Below, one piece after another: positions 1-5,047 of a stretch of 7,490 bases of DNA; the stretch's first letter is position 1, and each line of letters starts with the position of its first letter. The DNA lies in contig JAJRVM010000282.1 in the NCBI GenBank assembly GCA_024277285.1, positions 1-7,490 on the forward strand. The letters run 5' to 3'. Made by a program: the position numbers and the translations under genes. Under the pieces are notes generated by a model that searched no databases, had not been told where the DNA came from, and saw only the letters and a program-made list of their open reading frames with translations. The stretch comes from Planctomycetota bacterium. Its GTDB lineage: Bacteria > Planctomycetota > Planctomycetia > Pirellulales > Pirellulaceae.

Positions 1-137
1 AAGCCCGTCACGATGCGACGTCCGTCTTCCACCGTCAGCGGAGTACCAGGACGGATGCATTCGGATTTTATCGTCCGGTGATACCGCTCAATCTTGCCAT
101 TGCTCTGCGGGTAATAAGGCGACGTCCGCACATGGGT
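1..137 (-). pseudogene. IS3-family transposase (OrfB, integrase core) fragment
   Basis: Read on the minus strand from about 137 down to the window edge, the translation begins THVRTSPYYPQSNGKIERYH and continues with TIKSE, then IRPGTPLTVEDGRRIV. The YYPQSNGKIER block is the hallmark around the third catalytic acidic residue (the Glu of IER) of the DDE integrase core in IS3-type OrfB proteins. The upstream part, with the two catalytic Asp residues, is absent: homology stops at about 137, where an unrelated plus-strand gene begins. The downstream end leaves the window. There is no start codon, no recognisable terminal inverted repeat and no reading frame beyond the junction, so this is a dead fragment whose 5' side was lost in a rearrangement. 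IS3 is my best family call; IS481-like rve transposases share part of the motif. Confidence 0.83.
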
Positions 138-539
138 CCTCGATACAAGCGGCAAACGATCTCAGGCGATAAGGTCACGCTGCACTTCCGTTCGATTGGC
201 AGCGGCCTCATGCCAGCGGAGTCGGGAAAACTCAAATCGTTTGCCGTTGCAGGCAAAGATCAAAAATGGCACTGGGCCGACGCCGTCATTGACGGGGAGA
301 CGGTCATGATCTCTTCGCCAGACGTGTCGTCGCCGATTGCCGTTCGCTACGCATGGGCCATGAATCCCTCGCAGCGGAATCTGCTGTACAACAAAGAAGG
401 CATTCCCGCATCACCGTTCCGAACCGATGATTGGCCACTGTTTCGGCGCGACGTAGACGAGGAGATTGAAGTGAACAAACCGAAGAAAACACGTGACTAC
501 GAATCCCTGGACTGGAAACGTCCAGCCATGACGCAGTAG
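135..539 (+). pseudogene. sialate O-acetylesterase-like protein, C-terminal remnant
   Basis: This frame encodes about 134 residues, opening with GPRYKRQTISGDKVTLHF and containing GSGLMPAESGKLKSFAVAG, then SSPIAVRYAWAMNP, then LYNKEGIPASPFRTDDW. These blocks match the C-terminal beta domain seen in planctomycete 9-O-acetylesterases, which release acetyl groups from sialic acids and related glycans. Family members are usually around 500 residues, so the signal peptide, the SGNH-type catalytic domain with its nucleophilic Ser, and the His region are all missing. The frame stays open upstream to an ATG at 78, but codons 78-134 lie on top of the IS3 fragment and are not esterase sequence. ATG 132 sits on the junction with no clear ribosome-binding site. 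The stop is TAG at 537. I read it as a gene decapitated by the event that created the junction. The family assignment is from recalled motif similarity. Confidence 0.72.
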
Positions 540-707
540 GGCCAAACGACGACTGTTCTCAACGCGTCATGATCCCGTGAACGAGAGTAAATTGGTGATA
601 GTCAATATTGCGAGCCGGCGTCAAAGACGGCCAAAAAGAAAAGGTAAAAAGGATTTCTAATTGTCGCTAAAGGGGAATGCTAATTGTCGCCGAACACGAA
701 GTTTGAC
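540..707. other. intergenic stretch with no gene
   Basis: No credible coding frame lies between the esterase remnant and the 3' end of the antitoxin gene. The section 640-655 is A-rich on the plus strand, so transcripts leaving the antitoxin gene on the minus strand would meet a U-rich stretch, but no preceding stable hairpin was seen. The tandem 11-bp repeat at 657-690 is listed separately. Confidence 0.6.
657..690. repeat. tandem 11-bp direct repeat, possible transposon end
   Basis: CTAATTGTCGC occurs at 657-667 and again, identical, at 680-690, a period of 23 bp. Short tandem direct repeats near the ends are known for IS21-family elements, where they serve as transposase binding sites. 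A truncated IS21 element lies further right in this window, but I could not find a matching partner end there. The repeat is 18 bp beyond the antitoxin stop codon. It may be a solo end left by a lost element; the link to IS21 is inference. Confidence 0.4.
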
Positions 708-1121
708 TCAACTTGGCACACCGGAGCGGAGCACAAAAACCATCTGCCAGATGCGGTCAACTTCGCCCCGTTCGATGACTTCAAGCGGCTTGAGCCCGCC
801 GAAGGCATCATTGGGAGTCGTCATCCACTGGCCGACAGTTTCCGGTGTTATCACCTCTGCGAGCGCATCGACGATTCGCCGAAGTTCCGTGATACTACGA
901 AGCACGACTTCGCTTGGTGCCTCACCACTTTCGATCGTTGCCAGAGAGCGAGTCGATAGGGGAAGCATCCGAGCGAAGACATCTCGATTTAGCTTGAGTC
1001 TGGAACGAAGCGCAAGCATCGTTCCGCCACGTGCTGAGGAAACCAGCTTGAAAGTCGCGACTTTCGCAGACAGCTTCTTCTTCGACGCGGATTGTTTAGC
1101 TTTCCTGGTCTTCGTTGCCAT
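708..1121 (-). CDS. Xre/MbcA/ParS-type antitoxin (partner of RES toxin)
   Basis: The product is 137 residues. A Lys/Ser-rich basic tail (about 1-20) precedes a helix-turn-helix region at about 41-70 (RLKLNRDVFARMLPLSTRSL, then ATIESGEAPS). The C-terminal toxin-binding domain (DUF2384 type) spans about 95-137, with the typical pattern VGQWMTTPNDAFGGLKPLEV, then ...IWQMVFVLRSGVP. In this family the C-terminal segment blocks the RES toxin active site and the HTH represses the operon. The ATG at 1121 is fixed by a near-perfect Shine-Dalgarno TAAGGAGGTG five bases upstream. The RES toxin gene lies 77 bp upstream on the same strand, so the antitoxin is the second gene, opposite to the usual order. 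The gap carries an own promoter and dyad, listed separately. The length and ending (S-G-V-P-S) are normal, so the gene looks intact. Confidence 0.88.
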   Translation of the reverse strand: MATKTRKAKQSASKKKLSAKVATFKLVSSARGGTMLALRSRLKLNRDVFARMLPLSTRSLATIESGEAPSEVVLRSITELRRIVDALAEVITPETVGQWMTTPNDAFGGLKPLEVIERGEVDRIWQMVFVLRSGVPS

Positions 1122-1126
1122 GGTGA

Positions 1127-1136
1127 CACCTCCTTA
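1127..1136 (-). promoter_or_regulatory. strong ribosome-binding site of the antitoxin gene
   Basis: On the minus strand TAAGGAGGTG, complementary to the 16S rRNA tail, ends five bases before ATG 1121. It is much stronger than the AGGAG in front of the toxin gene's TTG start, which would favour antitoxin excess. Confidence 0.8.
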
Positions 1137-1141
1137 AAACA

Positions 1142-1170
1142 ATTATCGGCCACTGGATGCAATAAGTCAA
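1142..1170 (-). promoter_or_regulatory. candidate sigma-70-type promoter for the antitoxin
   Basis: On the minus strand TTGACT (complement of 1165-1170) is followed by a 17-base spacer and GATAAT (complement of 1142-1147). Both hexamers match the consensus at five of six positions with ideal spacing. Transcription would begin near 1135, giving a very short leader that starts at the Shine-Dalgarno itself. A TTGCAT half-site (1157-1162) sits inside the spacer and a full dyad (1179-1196) lies just upstream of the -35, so repression by the HTH protein is plausible. The promoter has not been tested; planctomycete promoters do not always follow this consensus. Confidence 0.6.
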
Positions 1171-1178
1171 GCATAATT

Positions 1179-1196
1179 ACATGCAACTTTGCATGT
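1179..1196. promoter_or_regulatory. operator-like dyad ACATGCAA-ct-TTGCATGT
   Basis: A perfect inverted repeat with 8-base arms and a 2-base centre starts three bases beyond the toxin stop codon and nine bases upstream of the antitoxin -35 box. The half-site recurs at 1157-1162 and at 1877-1887 in front of the toxin gene. The tight centre makes a DNA-binding dimer site more likely than an RNA hairpin. I infer that the Xre antitoxin binds it. Confidence 0.55.
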
Positions 1197-1198
1197 TT

Positions 1199-1789
1199 CT
1201 ACATTGGCTTGCCCGGTAATAGCTTGTCCGGGTCGAGAACAGTGAGTTGACTCGATTTCCGGAGATTCGCCGGGAAAACCACGGGATTGCGTCCGTTCTT
1301 GTCCTCGGCCGAGCGCACGACGATGGCCTCCAGGCCGGTTTCTTTTGCGGCACGGCCGACAAGTTGGGGCAAGGCGTCCACTCCGCCTGCCCTGTCCTTT
1401 CGCCAATCGCATCCAAGCAAGCGGCTTTCGGCAATCTGCATGCGTTTTCGATTCGCACCCTCGGTCAGGTCAACCACCTTGGTAAGCTGAGCATTGATTG
1501 CTACAAACATACGTGGCATCGCCGCATGAAAAGGGATGCCGTAGTAGCGAAAGTGAGCCAGCGATTCCTCCATCGCTGTCTCTGGCGTGAAACTGGCGTA
1601 GACCGCTGCGATGCCCGGCGGGTTCCATCGGCTGCCGTGCAACCTACTTCCTTCACCGGTAATCAGGTCAGCCTCTTTGGCGTACTCGGGCGTCGTCGAT
1701 CGGTACGCAGTGACCGTGATACGCGAAGCCTTGATCGCCTTTAGGCGGGCAACGAGTTGATCAAGTGTGGGCATCGAAGTCGTCAACAA
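1199..1789 (-). CDS. RES-domain toxin (NAD+-degrading type)
   Basis: The product is 196 residues. RES family landmarks appear in order: AYRST with Arg30, HGSRWNPPG at 51-59, Tyr64 in AAVYAS, the Glu pair in AMEESL at 74-75, VVRS with Ser160, and the closing NPVVFPANLR block at 168-177. RES toxins paired with Xre/MbcA/ParS antitoxins deplete NAD+ (MbcT) or transfer ADP-ribose (ParT), using the conserved Arg, Tyr, Glu and Ser seen here, so the active site looks complete. The start is a TTG at 1789, with AGGAG five bases upstream; the first ATG (1774, residue 6) lacks a well-placed ribosome-binding site. The weak start may keep toxin output low. The antitoxin gene follows on the same strand after 77 bp. 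The reversed order is unusual for this class. No frameshift or truncation is visible. Confidence 0.9.
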   Translation of the reverse strand: MLTTSMPTLDQLVARLKAIKASRITVTAYRSTTPEYAKEADLITGEGSRLHGSRWNPPGIAAVYASFTPETAMEESLAHFRYYGIPFHAAMPRMFVAINAQLTKVVDLTEGANRKRMQIAESRLLGCDWRKDRAGGVDALPQLVGRAAKETGLEAIVVRSAEDKNGRNPVVFPANLRKSSQLTVLDPDKLLPGKPM

Positions 1790-1876
1790 AAATTCTCCTG
1801 TGCCAGCATGTTAATGTGGTTCGCTTCGTCGTGCCCAAACAGCATTGGCGTACCCTATTTTGACCAATCCGATCAA

Positions 1877-1887
1877 ACATGCAATGT
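1877..1887. promoter_or_regulatory. candidate operator ACATGCAATGT upstream of the RES gene
   Basis: The imperfectly spaced palindrome ACAT-gca-ATGT contains the same 8-mer, ACATGCAA (1877-1884), that forms one arm of the dyad before the antitoxin gene. It lies about 90-100 bp upstream of the toxin TTG start. A weak minus-strand promoter could overlap it: TTGCAT, a 16-base spacer, then CAAAAT (1855-1860). The shared motif suggests the antitoxin controls both genes, but this is inferred from sequence similarity alone. Confidence 0.4.
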
Positions 1888-2083
1888 GTTTCGAAACGTG
1901 TCTCGGGGCGCATAAAACGTTGGATGGTAGAGGCGACATTCAACTCTGTCGAAGGATGTTTGGAAACGGAAAATCAACCCCGGTCATGTCGCAATTGGGG
2001 CGTTGGTTTCAGATCGAGGGAGCAACGACGCAAGTCCTTGTACAGCAATCGATAACTGCACTGAAATGGACGTGACGCCCCTT
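1888..2083. other. intergenic stretch with no confident gene
   Basis: Between the RES upstream region and the repeat copy at 2084 no reading frame has both a ribosome-binding site and a recognisable product. On the minus strand the frame passing through the 38-bp repeat stays open for about 50 codons, to a TGA near 1986, and may be the tail of a decayed gene. Confidence 0.45.
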
Positions 2084-2121
2084 CGAAAAAGTTCAATAGC
2101 CGTCTTGTCGCCCCGACTTGA
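2084..2121. repeat. 38-bp direct repeat, copy 1
   Basis: CGAAAAAGTTC (2084-2094), seven variable bases, and the identical 20-mer at 2102-2121 recur in the same orientation at 3059-3096, for 32 of 38 bases identical. Read on the minus strand, this copy encodes SSRGDKTAIELFRRGV and the other encodes SSRGDKTRLELFRQGV. The variable bases therefore change two residues while the frame and flanking residues are kept, which points to a coding origin. It begins 49 bp past the parE stop codon on the minus strand. The function is unknown. Confidence 0.7.
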
Positions 2122-2170
2122 GAAAATGGTGCTGAAACCTCACGGAGGCCTATTGCCATTGCGGGGCAAG

Positions 2171-2554
2171 CTAATCTGGTTGGTCCGTCGGCGCATTTGA
2201 ATCGCCTGGTAGGTGGGATGAGATATCCATGCTGTCGTGCAGGACGCGACCAATTTCAATTCGACCATCGCTGGTCATTCGGAAAACCAAAAAGTGGCGA
2301 GGCCGGCGAACTCTGCCAACTACCCCTTCAACATTTTTTCGACTGTTCCAAAGATGGTACGTCATCACGCTAGAAGAAATGTCTTGTCGAGCTGCACTCC
2401 CCATTCTCTGGGGCTCGTCCGAGACATCGACCATGGCCTGAACAAGTAACGCCTCGTAGCGAAGCCGCGCCTGTTCTCCAAAATGCTCATGCGTCCACTC
2501 CAGTATCGAAACGATATCTCGTTCCGCTGCTGGAGAGAGCGTAAATCGAGTCAT
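2171..2554 (-). CDS. parE: ParE-type toxin (RelE/ParE superfamily)
   Basis: The product is 127 residues and opens MTRFTLSPAAERDIVSILEW, then THEHFGEQARLRYEALL: the N-terminal strand and two helices typical of ParE. The C-terminal core RPRHFLVFRMTSDGRIEIGR, then VLHDSMD, matches the family's final beta strands and the closing H-x-x-M-D motif. ParE toxins commonly poison DNA gyrase; RelE-type members cut mRNA on ribosomes, but the R-H-x-L-V-F and LHDSMD pattern favours ParE. The start at 2554 has AGGTGG five bases upstream and lies 16 bp after the parD stop, so the pair is one operon. The frame is open further upstream to 2815, but that part overlaps parD and is not family sequence. The tail after LHDSMD (about 18 residues) is longer than usual. 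Confidence 0.92.
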   Translation of the reverse strand: MTRFTLSPAAERDIVSILEWTHEHFGEQARLRYEALLVQAMVDVSDEPQRMGSAARQDISSSVMTYHLWNSRKNVEGVVGRVRRPRHFLVFRMTSDGRIEIGRVLHDSMDISSHLPGDSNAPTDQPD

Positions 2555-2570
2555 TCGCGCCACCTGATTC

Positions 2571-2858
2571 CTAGAATTTCGCCGTCCCGGAAGCGCGACG
2601 CCCAAGCTCAGCGATGCAGTTGGATAACTGTTGCTCGTTTTCGAATTCGACGCCTTCCCCTTGATCAATCTGGTCGAAACCCTCTGTGGCAAGAATGCGA
2701 AGCAGTTTGAGTTTCTCTTGCTCTTCCGTCGTCGACTGTTCCAATAACCGCAACCCAGCACGAAAAACTTCGCTGGCGTTTTTGTACCTACCCGACTGCA
2801 CGAGGTTCTTGACAAATTCGGAATAGTGATCGGTCAAATTAACATTCTTTGTCGGCAT
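2571..2858 (-). CDS. parD: ParD-type antitoxin (ribbon-helix-helix)
   Basis: The product is 95 residues, starting MPTKNVNLTDHYSEFVKNLV and continuing QSGRYKNASEVFRAGLRLLE. The N-terminal strand and two helices of the ribbon-helix-helix DNA-binding fold are clear, including the G-R-Y-x-N-A-S-E-V turn conserved in ParD. The acidic second half (FDQIDQGEGVEFENEQQL) is the part that wraps the toxin in this family. I chose ATG 2858 because family members begin at this residue; an in-frame GTG at 2876 would add six residues. The leader just upstream is a purine repeat (GTGA units, then GA units) that supplies only a weak ribosome-binding site. The gene is first in the operon, with parE 16 bp downstream. 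It probably represses its own promoter through the dyad at 2918-2938. Confidence 0.92.
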   Translation of the reverse strand: MPTKNVNLTDHYSEFVKNLVQSGRYKNASEVFRAGLRLLEQSTTEEQEKLKLLRILATEGFDQIDQGEGVEFENEQQLSNCIAELGRRASGTAKF

Positions 2859-2882
2859 GTTCTCTCTCTCACTCACTCACCT
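2859..2882 (-). repeat. microsatellite-like parD leader (GA and GTGA units)
   Basis: On the minus strand the bases immediately before ATG 2858 are three GTGA-type units followed by about five GA units and AAC. This low-complexity purine tract occupies the ribosome-binding position. Slippage in it would change ribosome-binding spacing without touching the coding region. Confidence 0.5.
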
Positions 2883-2917
2883 ATCATGCTTACAATAGCC
2901 CAGTCCGATCCTAACAC

Positions 2918-2938
2918 AATTGGCAAAAATTGCCAATT
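2918..2938. promoter_or_regulatory. parDE operator-like dyad AATTGGCA-5-TGCCAATT
   Basis: A perfect inverted repeat with 8-base arms (2918-2925 and 2931-2938) around AAAAT lies 60-80 bp upstream of parD. A weak minus-strand promoter follows: TTGTGT, a 16-base spacer, then TATTGT near 2893-2898. The position and symmetry fit a ParD autorepression site, as known for parDE operons. The promoter assignment is less certain than the dyad. Confidence 0.55.
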
Positions 2939-3058
2939 CGCCGAAAATGAAGGCTGCTACCTGCATTGCCTTTTACTATGCCCACGATTCAACTCAGCAT
3001 CGACTTAATTTGCTGATACGCGTGAAGATCCAGCGTATGCAACTCGCCGACACCCTGC

Positions 3059-3096
3059 CGAAAAAGTTCTAACCGTGTCTTGTCGCCCCGACTTGA
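3059..3096. repeat. 38-bp direct repeat, copy 2
   Basis: This is the partner of the copy at 2084-2121 in the same orientation, so the two copies bracket the parDE module. Here it overlaps the last codons of the transposase frame (stop at 3069), but the conserved RGDKT-x-x-ELFR-x-GV peptide is in a different frame. That frame continues to a stop at 2989 with a helix-like tail (GELHTLDLHAYQQIKSML). It looks like the 3' end of a broken gene fused to the transposase by an earlier rearrangement. Confidence 0.7.
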
Positions 3097-4389
3097 CTGG
3101 ACGAAAGGCCGTTCGCATGAGACTTGAGCATGTATTTCATTGTTGTTAAGGACCGGCCGATCAATTGCAGTCGCACTTGCGGGATGGCACGGTAGTTCCA
3201 TTGTGGCAACAGCTTGTCGAATACGATCTTCAAGTTTTGCTTTATCTCGTCGGTGGCATTGAGTCCGGTCTCATAGAAGCGGCGAATGACGTTCCCTGTG
3301 GTTCTTAAGCCCGTGCGTGTCGAGGCTTTTCGCATCAACGTAACCACGGTGTCCAGCGTGTCGAACAGCATACCCTGACACGCTCGAGTGATATGAGGAA
3401 AGAACCGACGTTCAATGGGATTGTACTTCGAACAGTAGCTCGGATAGTGAGCCACTCGTACTTCAATACCAATCTGGTCAGACAGCAGTTGCAGGCCATG
3501 CTTAAAGATATATCTATTAGCTGCGTTGCTGCCGCCGCAATCACACAGCCAGAGAATCGACGTTGCAGTGGGATAACAACGCTTCCCAATGCGGTTCCAA
3601 TACCAGCAAAAACTATCACATGCAAACTGACTGGTTTCGTGCGACAAGCCGATGTTGATGTGTCCGCAATTGCGAACGCGATCATAGATGCCGTGTGGAA
3701 TCAGCACGCCATCGGCCCAGCTGGGGAAATCATGATCGAACGCCCGGAATGCCTGGCTGCTGCGGATTCGTCCAGCTCGAAAAAGCATGCCAAGACACTC
3801 TTTCGCTTTGGTGTCAATTGAAAAATAGGGATTACCGGCTTCTTCGTACTCGGCAATCAGTTCGGCGATCCGCTGAAACTGAGTGTCGCGGTCTGGCGAA
3901 TGGCCGCCCGCGATCACTTTGAACATCTTCCGCAAACGTAGGTCTTGATCATCCATCCATTGTCGAATGGCATCTGCGCAAACCGGCGTCCCCATCTCCA
4001 TCATGGTTTCGGATAACGTCTGTGGAGACAAATCAGTGAAAATGATCTTTTCGTCGTCAGGATCACCGGCTGTGCGGAGTTCCAGCACGGTCTCTAGATT
4101 TTGCTCATGAGGTGAGTCGGGCAATAACTTTTTTTCGACCGGCACCGGGCCGACGAACCTGCCCGGCCGCTGGATCATTGGGAAGATCATCGAGTTCTGC
4201 AAGTCCACGCTCTATCGTTCGACGCGAACACGCCAATATCTCAGCTATATACGTCACGCCACCATGCCCAAATTGCCGCGACTGAACCGCCGCAAACCGT
4301 CGTCGTTCTTTCTCCGACAAGGTTCCGTAGAAATCCTGCATGTTCTTTTCTACCGCCGCATCCAATCGCTTCGAGAATACAAACGCCAT
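3069..4389 (-). pseudogene. ISAzo13-family transposase, split by a frameshift
   Basis: Two overlapping frames form one protein of about 438 residues. The first (4389-4105, 94 aa, MAFVFSKRLD...) has the N-terminal helices and an HTH at about 44-66 (GGVTYIAEILACSRRTIERG), ending GQVRRPGAGRKK. The second, numbered from an ATG at 4208 but meaningful only after the shift, continues LLPDSPHEQNLETVLELR. It carries the DDE core: SIDTK (Asp132), FDHDF, PHGIYDRVRNCGHINIGLSH, LCDCGGSN (Asp223) and SKYNPIERRFF (Glu266), then the C-terminal STRTGLR and WNYRAIP blocks. All three catalytic acids are present. ATG 4389 has GGGAGG six bases upstream, which decides against the in-frame ATG 4416. The shift lies at A7 (4129-4135): one A fewer, or +1 recoding, would join the halves. 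The last residues after about 3190 do not look like family sequence, so the natural C-terminus may have been replaced. No terminal repeats were recognised. Confidence 0.9.
4125..4137 (-). other. frameshift site at a seven-A run in the transposase
   Basis: On the minus strand the sequence is GTCGAAAAAAAGTT. Frame 0 reads CGA AAA AAA GTT and stops within about ten codons, whereas the conserved continuation reads AAG TTA TTG. Joining the two needs loss of one base or a +1 (or -2) shift. This is not the -1 shift of standard A-AAA-AAG slippery sites. Transcriptional slippage on A7 is conceivable but the run is short. Confidence 0.7.
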
Positions 4390-4419
4390 CCTTGGCCTCC
4401 CATAAAACGAACCCAAACA

Positions 4420-4987
4420 GATTGATGAGGCACATTCCTAGCAGAAAAGAGAAACAAATGCGACACTAATTTCTCGTTCGATCCCAAGCGATATTGCGTG
4501 TATTTCAAAAAGTGGCTTGGCTGCTGCCAATCAGCGCTCAAGGAGAACATGAAATCACCAATTACGCGGCAAGCCAGCCAAAGCCGTATGGCAAAGAACC
4601 ACGAGGATTGAATGATCGTAGACATCCTCTGGGACCGGGATGAATATCGCCTGCGTTTCCGGTACACGGTCGGCCGTCAGTGGGTAGTGGTGTCTACTTC
4701 GCGTTTCCTTCGTATCCTTTTGAGTCTCCTTCAGAAGGATCGTCTCCTTCGAGAGTCAAGAAATATCTAGACCGTTTCCTTCCGGATCTACTTCCGTATT
4801 TTTTGGAGTCGCCGGTTTCGATATGACACATCGCTCCGCGCCGGGACACTATCTTTGGGGGTCGCCAGGATTGCAGCTGGGCCGAGGCAGACGGCCGAGT
4901 GGCCAGGAGAAAGTCACTAACTATACTGAACAGATGGTCCCTGGGTGGGATCCGTGAGGCAACCGAACATCGATCACATTAATAAAA
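4420..4987. other. long intergenic stretch, at most a small ORF
   Basis: No recognised gene lies between the ISAzo13 start and the zinc-ribbon gene leader. Two plus-strand frames are worth noting. One is open from 4470 to a TGA at 4641 without a clear start. The other is a short ORF with a ribosome-binding site, listed separately. The section 4700-4800 is pyrimidine-rich with repeated CTCCTTC and CTTCCG words. GGCCGAG is repeated at 4880-4886 and 4893-4899. It should contain the left ends of both the ISAzo13 and the IS21-type elements, but no matching inverted repeats were found. Confidence 0.45.
4612..4770 (+). CDS. possible small protein of 52 residues, unknown
   Basis: ATG 4612 follows GAGG by five bases, and the frame encodes MIVDILWDRDEYRLRFRYTV and a basic, Leu/Arg-rich second half (RFLRILLSLLQKDRLLRESR) ending at TAG 4768. 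A stop codon in the same frame directly precedes the ATG. I do not recognise the sequence. The second half derives from the pyrimidine-rich CTCCTTC region and may be an accident of composition. Neighbours are mobile-element genes on either side. The ribosome-binding site is the only positive evidence. Confidence 0.2.
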   Translation: MIVDILWDRDEYRLRFRYTVGRQWVVVSTSRFLRILLSLLQKDRLLRESRNI

Positions 4988-4990
4988 GGT

Positions 4991-5021
4991 GCCCGAAGGA
5001 CTGATCAAGAGTCCTTCGGGC
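4991..5021. terminator. perfect 12-bp hairpin ahead of the zinc-ribbon gene
   Basis: GCCCGAAGGACT (4991-5002) pairs fully with AGTCCTTCGGGC (5010-5021) across a 7-base loop. On the plus strand no U-run follows; on the minus strand the hairpin is followed by ACCTTTTATT, a poor but possible terminator tail. It sits 26 bp before ATG 5048, so on the plus strand it would be a leader structure. It might shield the element from read-through transcription, as other insertion sequences do, or act as a minus-strand terminator. Confidence 0.55.
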
Positions 5022-5030
5022 GGCCCCGAC

Positions 5031-5047
5031 GGGAGTAAGCACCTCCC
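5031..5047 (+). promoter_or_regulatory. ribosome-binding site able to pair with bases next to ATG
   Basis: GGGAG (5031-5035), the only Shine-Dalgarno-like sequence before ATG 5048, is complementary to CTCCC (5043-5047) with a 7-base loop, and its spacing to the ATG is long (12 bases). Folding would hide the site and place the start codon at the foot of the stem. Together with the larger hairpin just upstream it suggests that translation of this mobile-element gene is held low. Confidence 0.4.

Noticed and set aside
661..1137. Plus-strand open frame of 158 codons
   Set aside because: It lies antisense to the Xre antitoxin, has no ribosome-binding site and shows a Ser/Thr/Arg-rich composition typical of a shadow frame.
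1179..1196. Dyad as a transcription terminator of the RES gene
   Set aside because: The two-base centre cannot form a usable RNA loop and no U-run follows; a protein-binding site is more likely.
1247..1744. Plus-strand open frame of 165 codons
   Set aside because: It is antisense to the RES toxin, whose motifs are clear on the minus strand; no motif is seen in this frame.
2555..2815. N-terminal extension of parE to 2815
   Set aside because: The extension overlaps parD in another frame and is not ParE-like; the ATG at 2554 has a ribosome-binding site.
2084..3110. The 38-bp repeats as integron attC sites separating toxin-antitoxin cassettes
   Set aside because: They lack the paired R and L boxes with the GTTRRRY core and cannot form the long attC stem; the variation pattern is coding-like.
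3393..3821. Plus-strand open frame of 142 codons
   Set aside because: It is antisense to the ISAzo13 catalytic core.
3078..4466. TGTCGC (3080-3086) and GCGACA (4460-4465) as terminal repeats of the ISAzo13 element
   Set aside because: Only six bases match, similarity ends there, and the left site would place the transposase stop outside the element.
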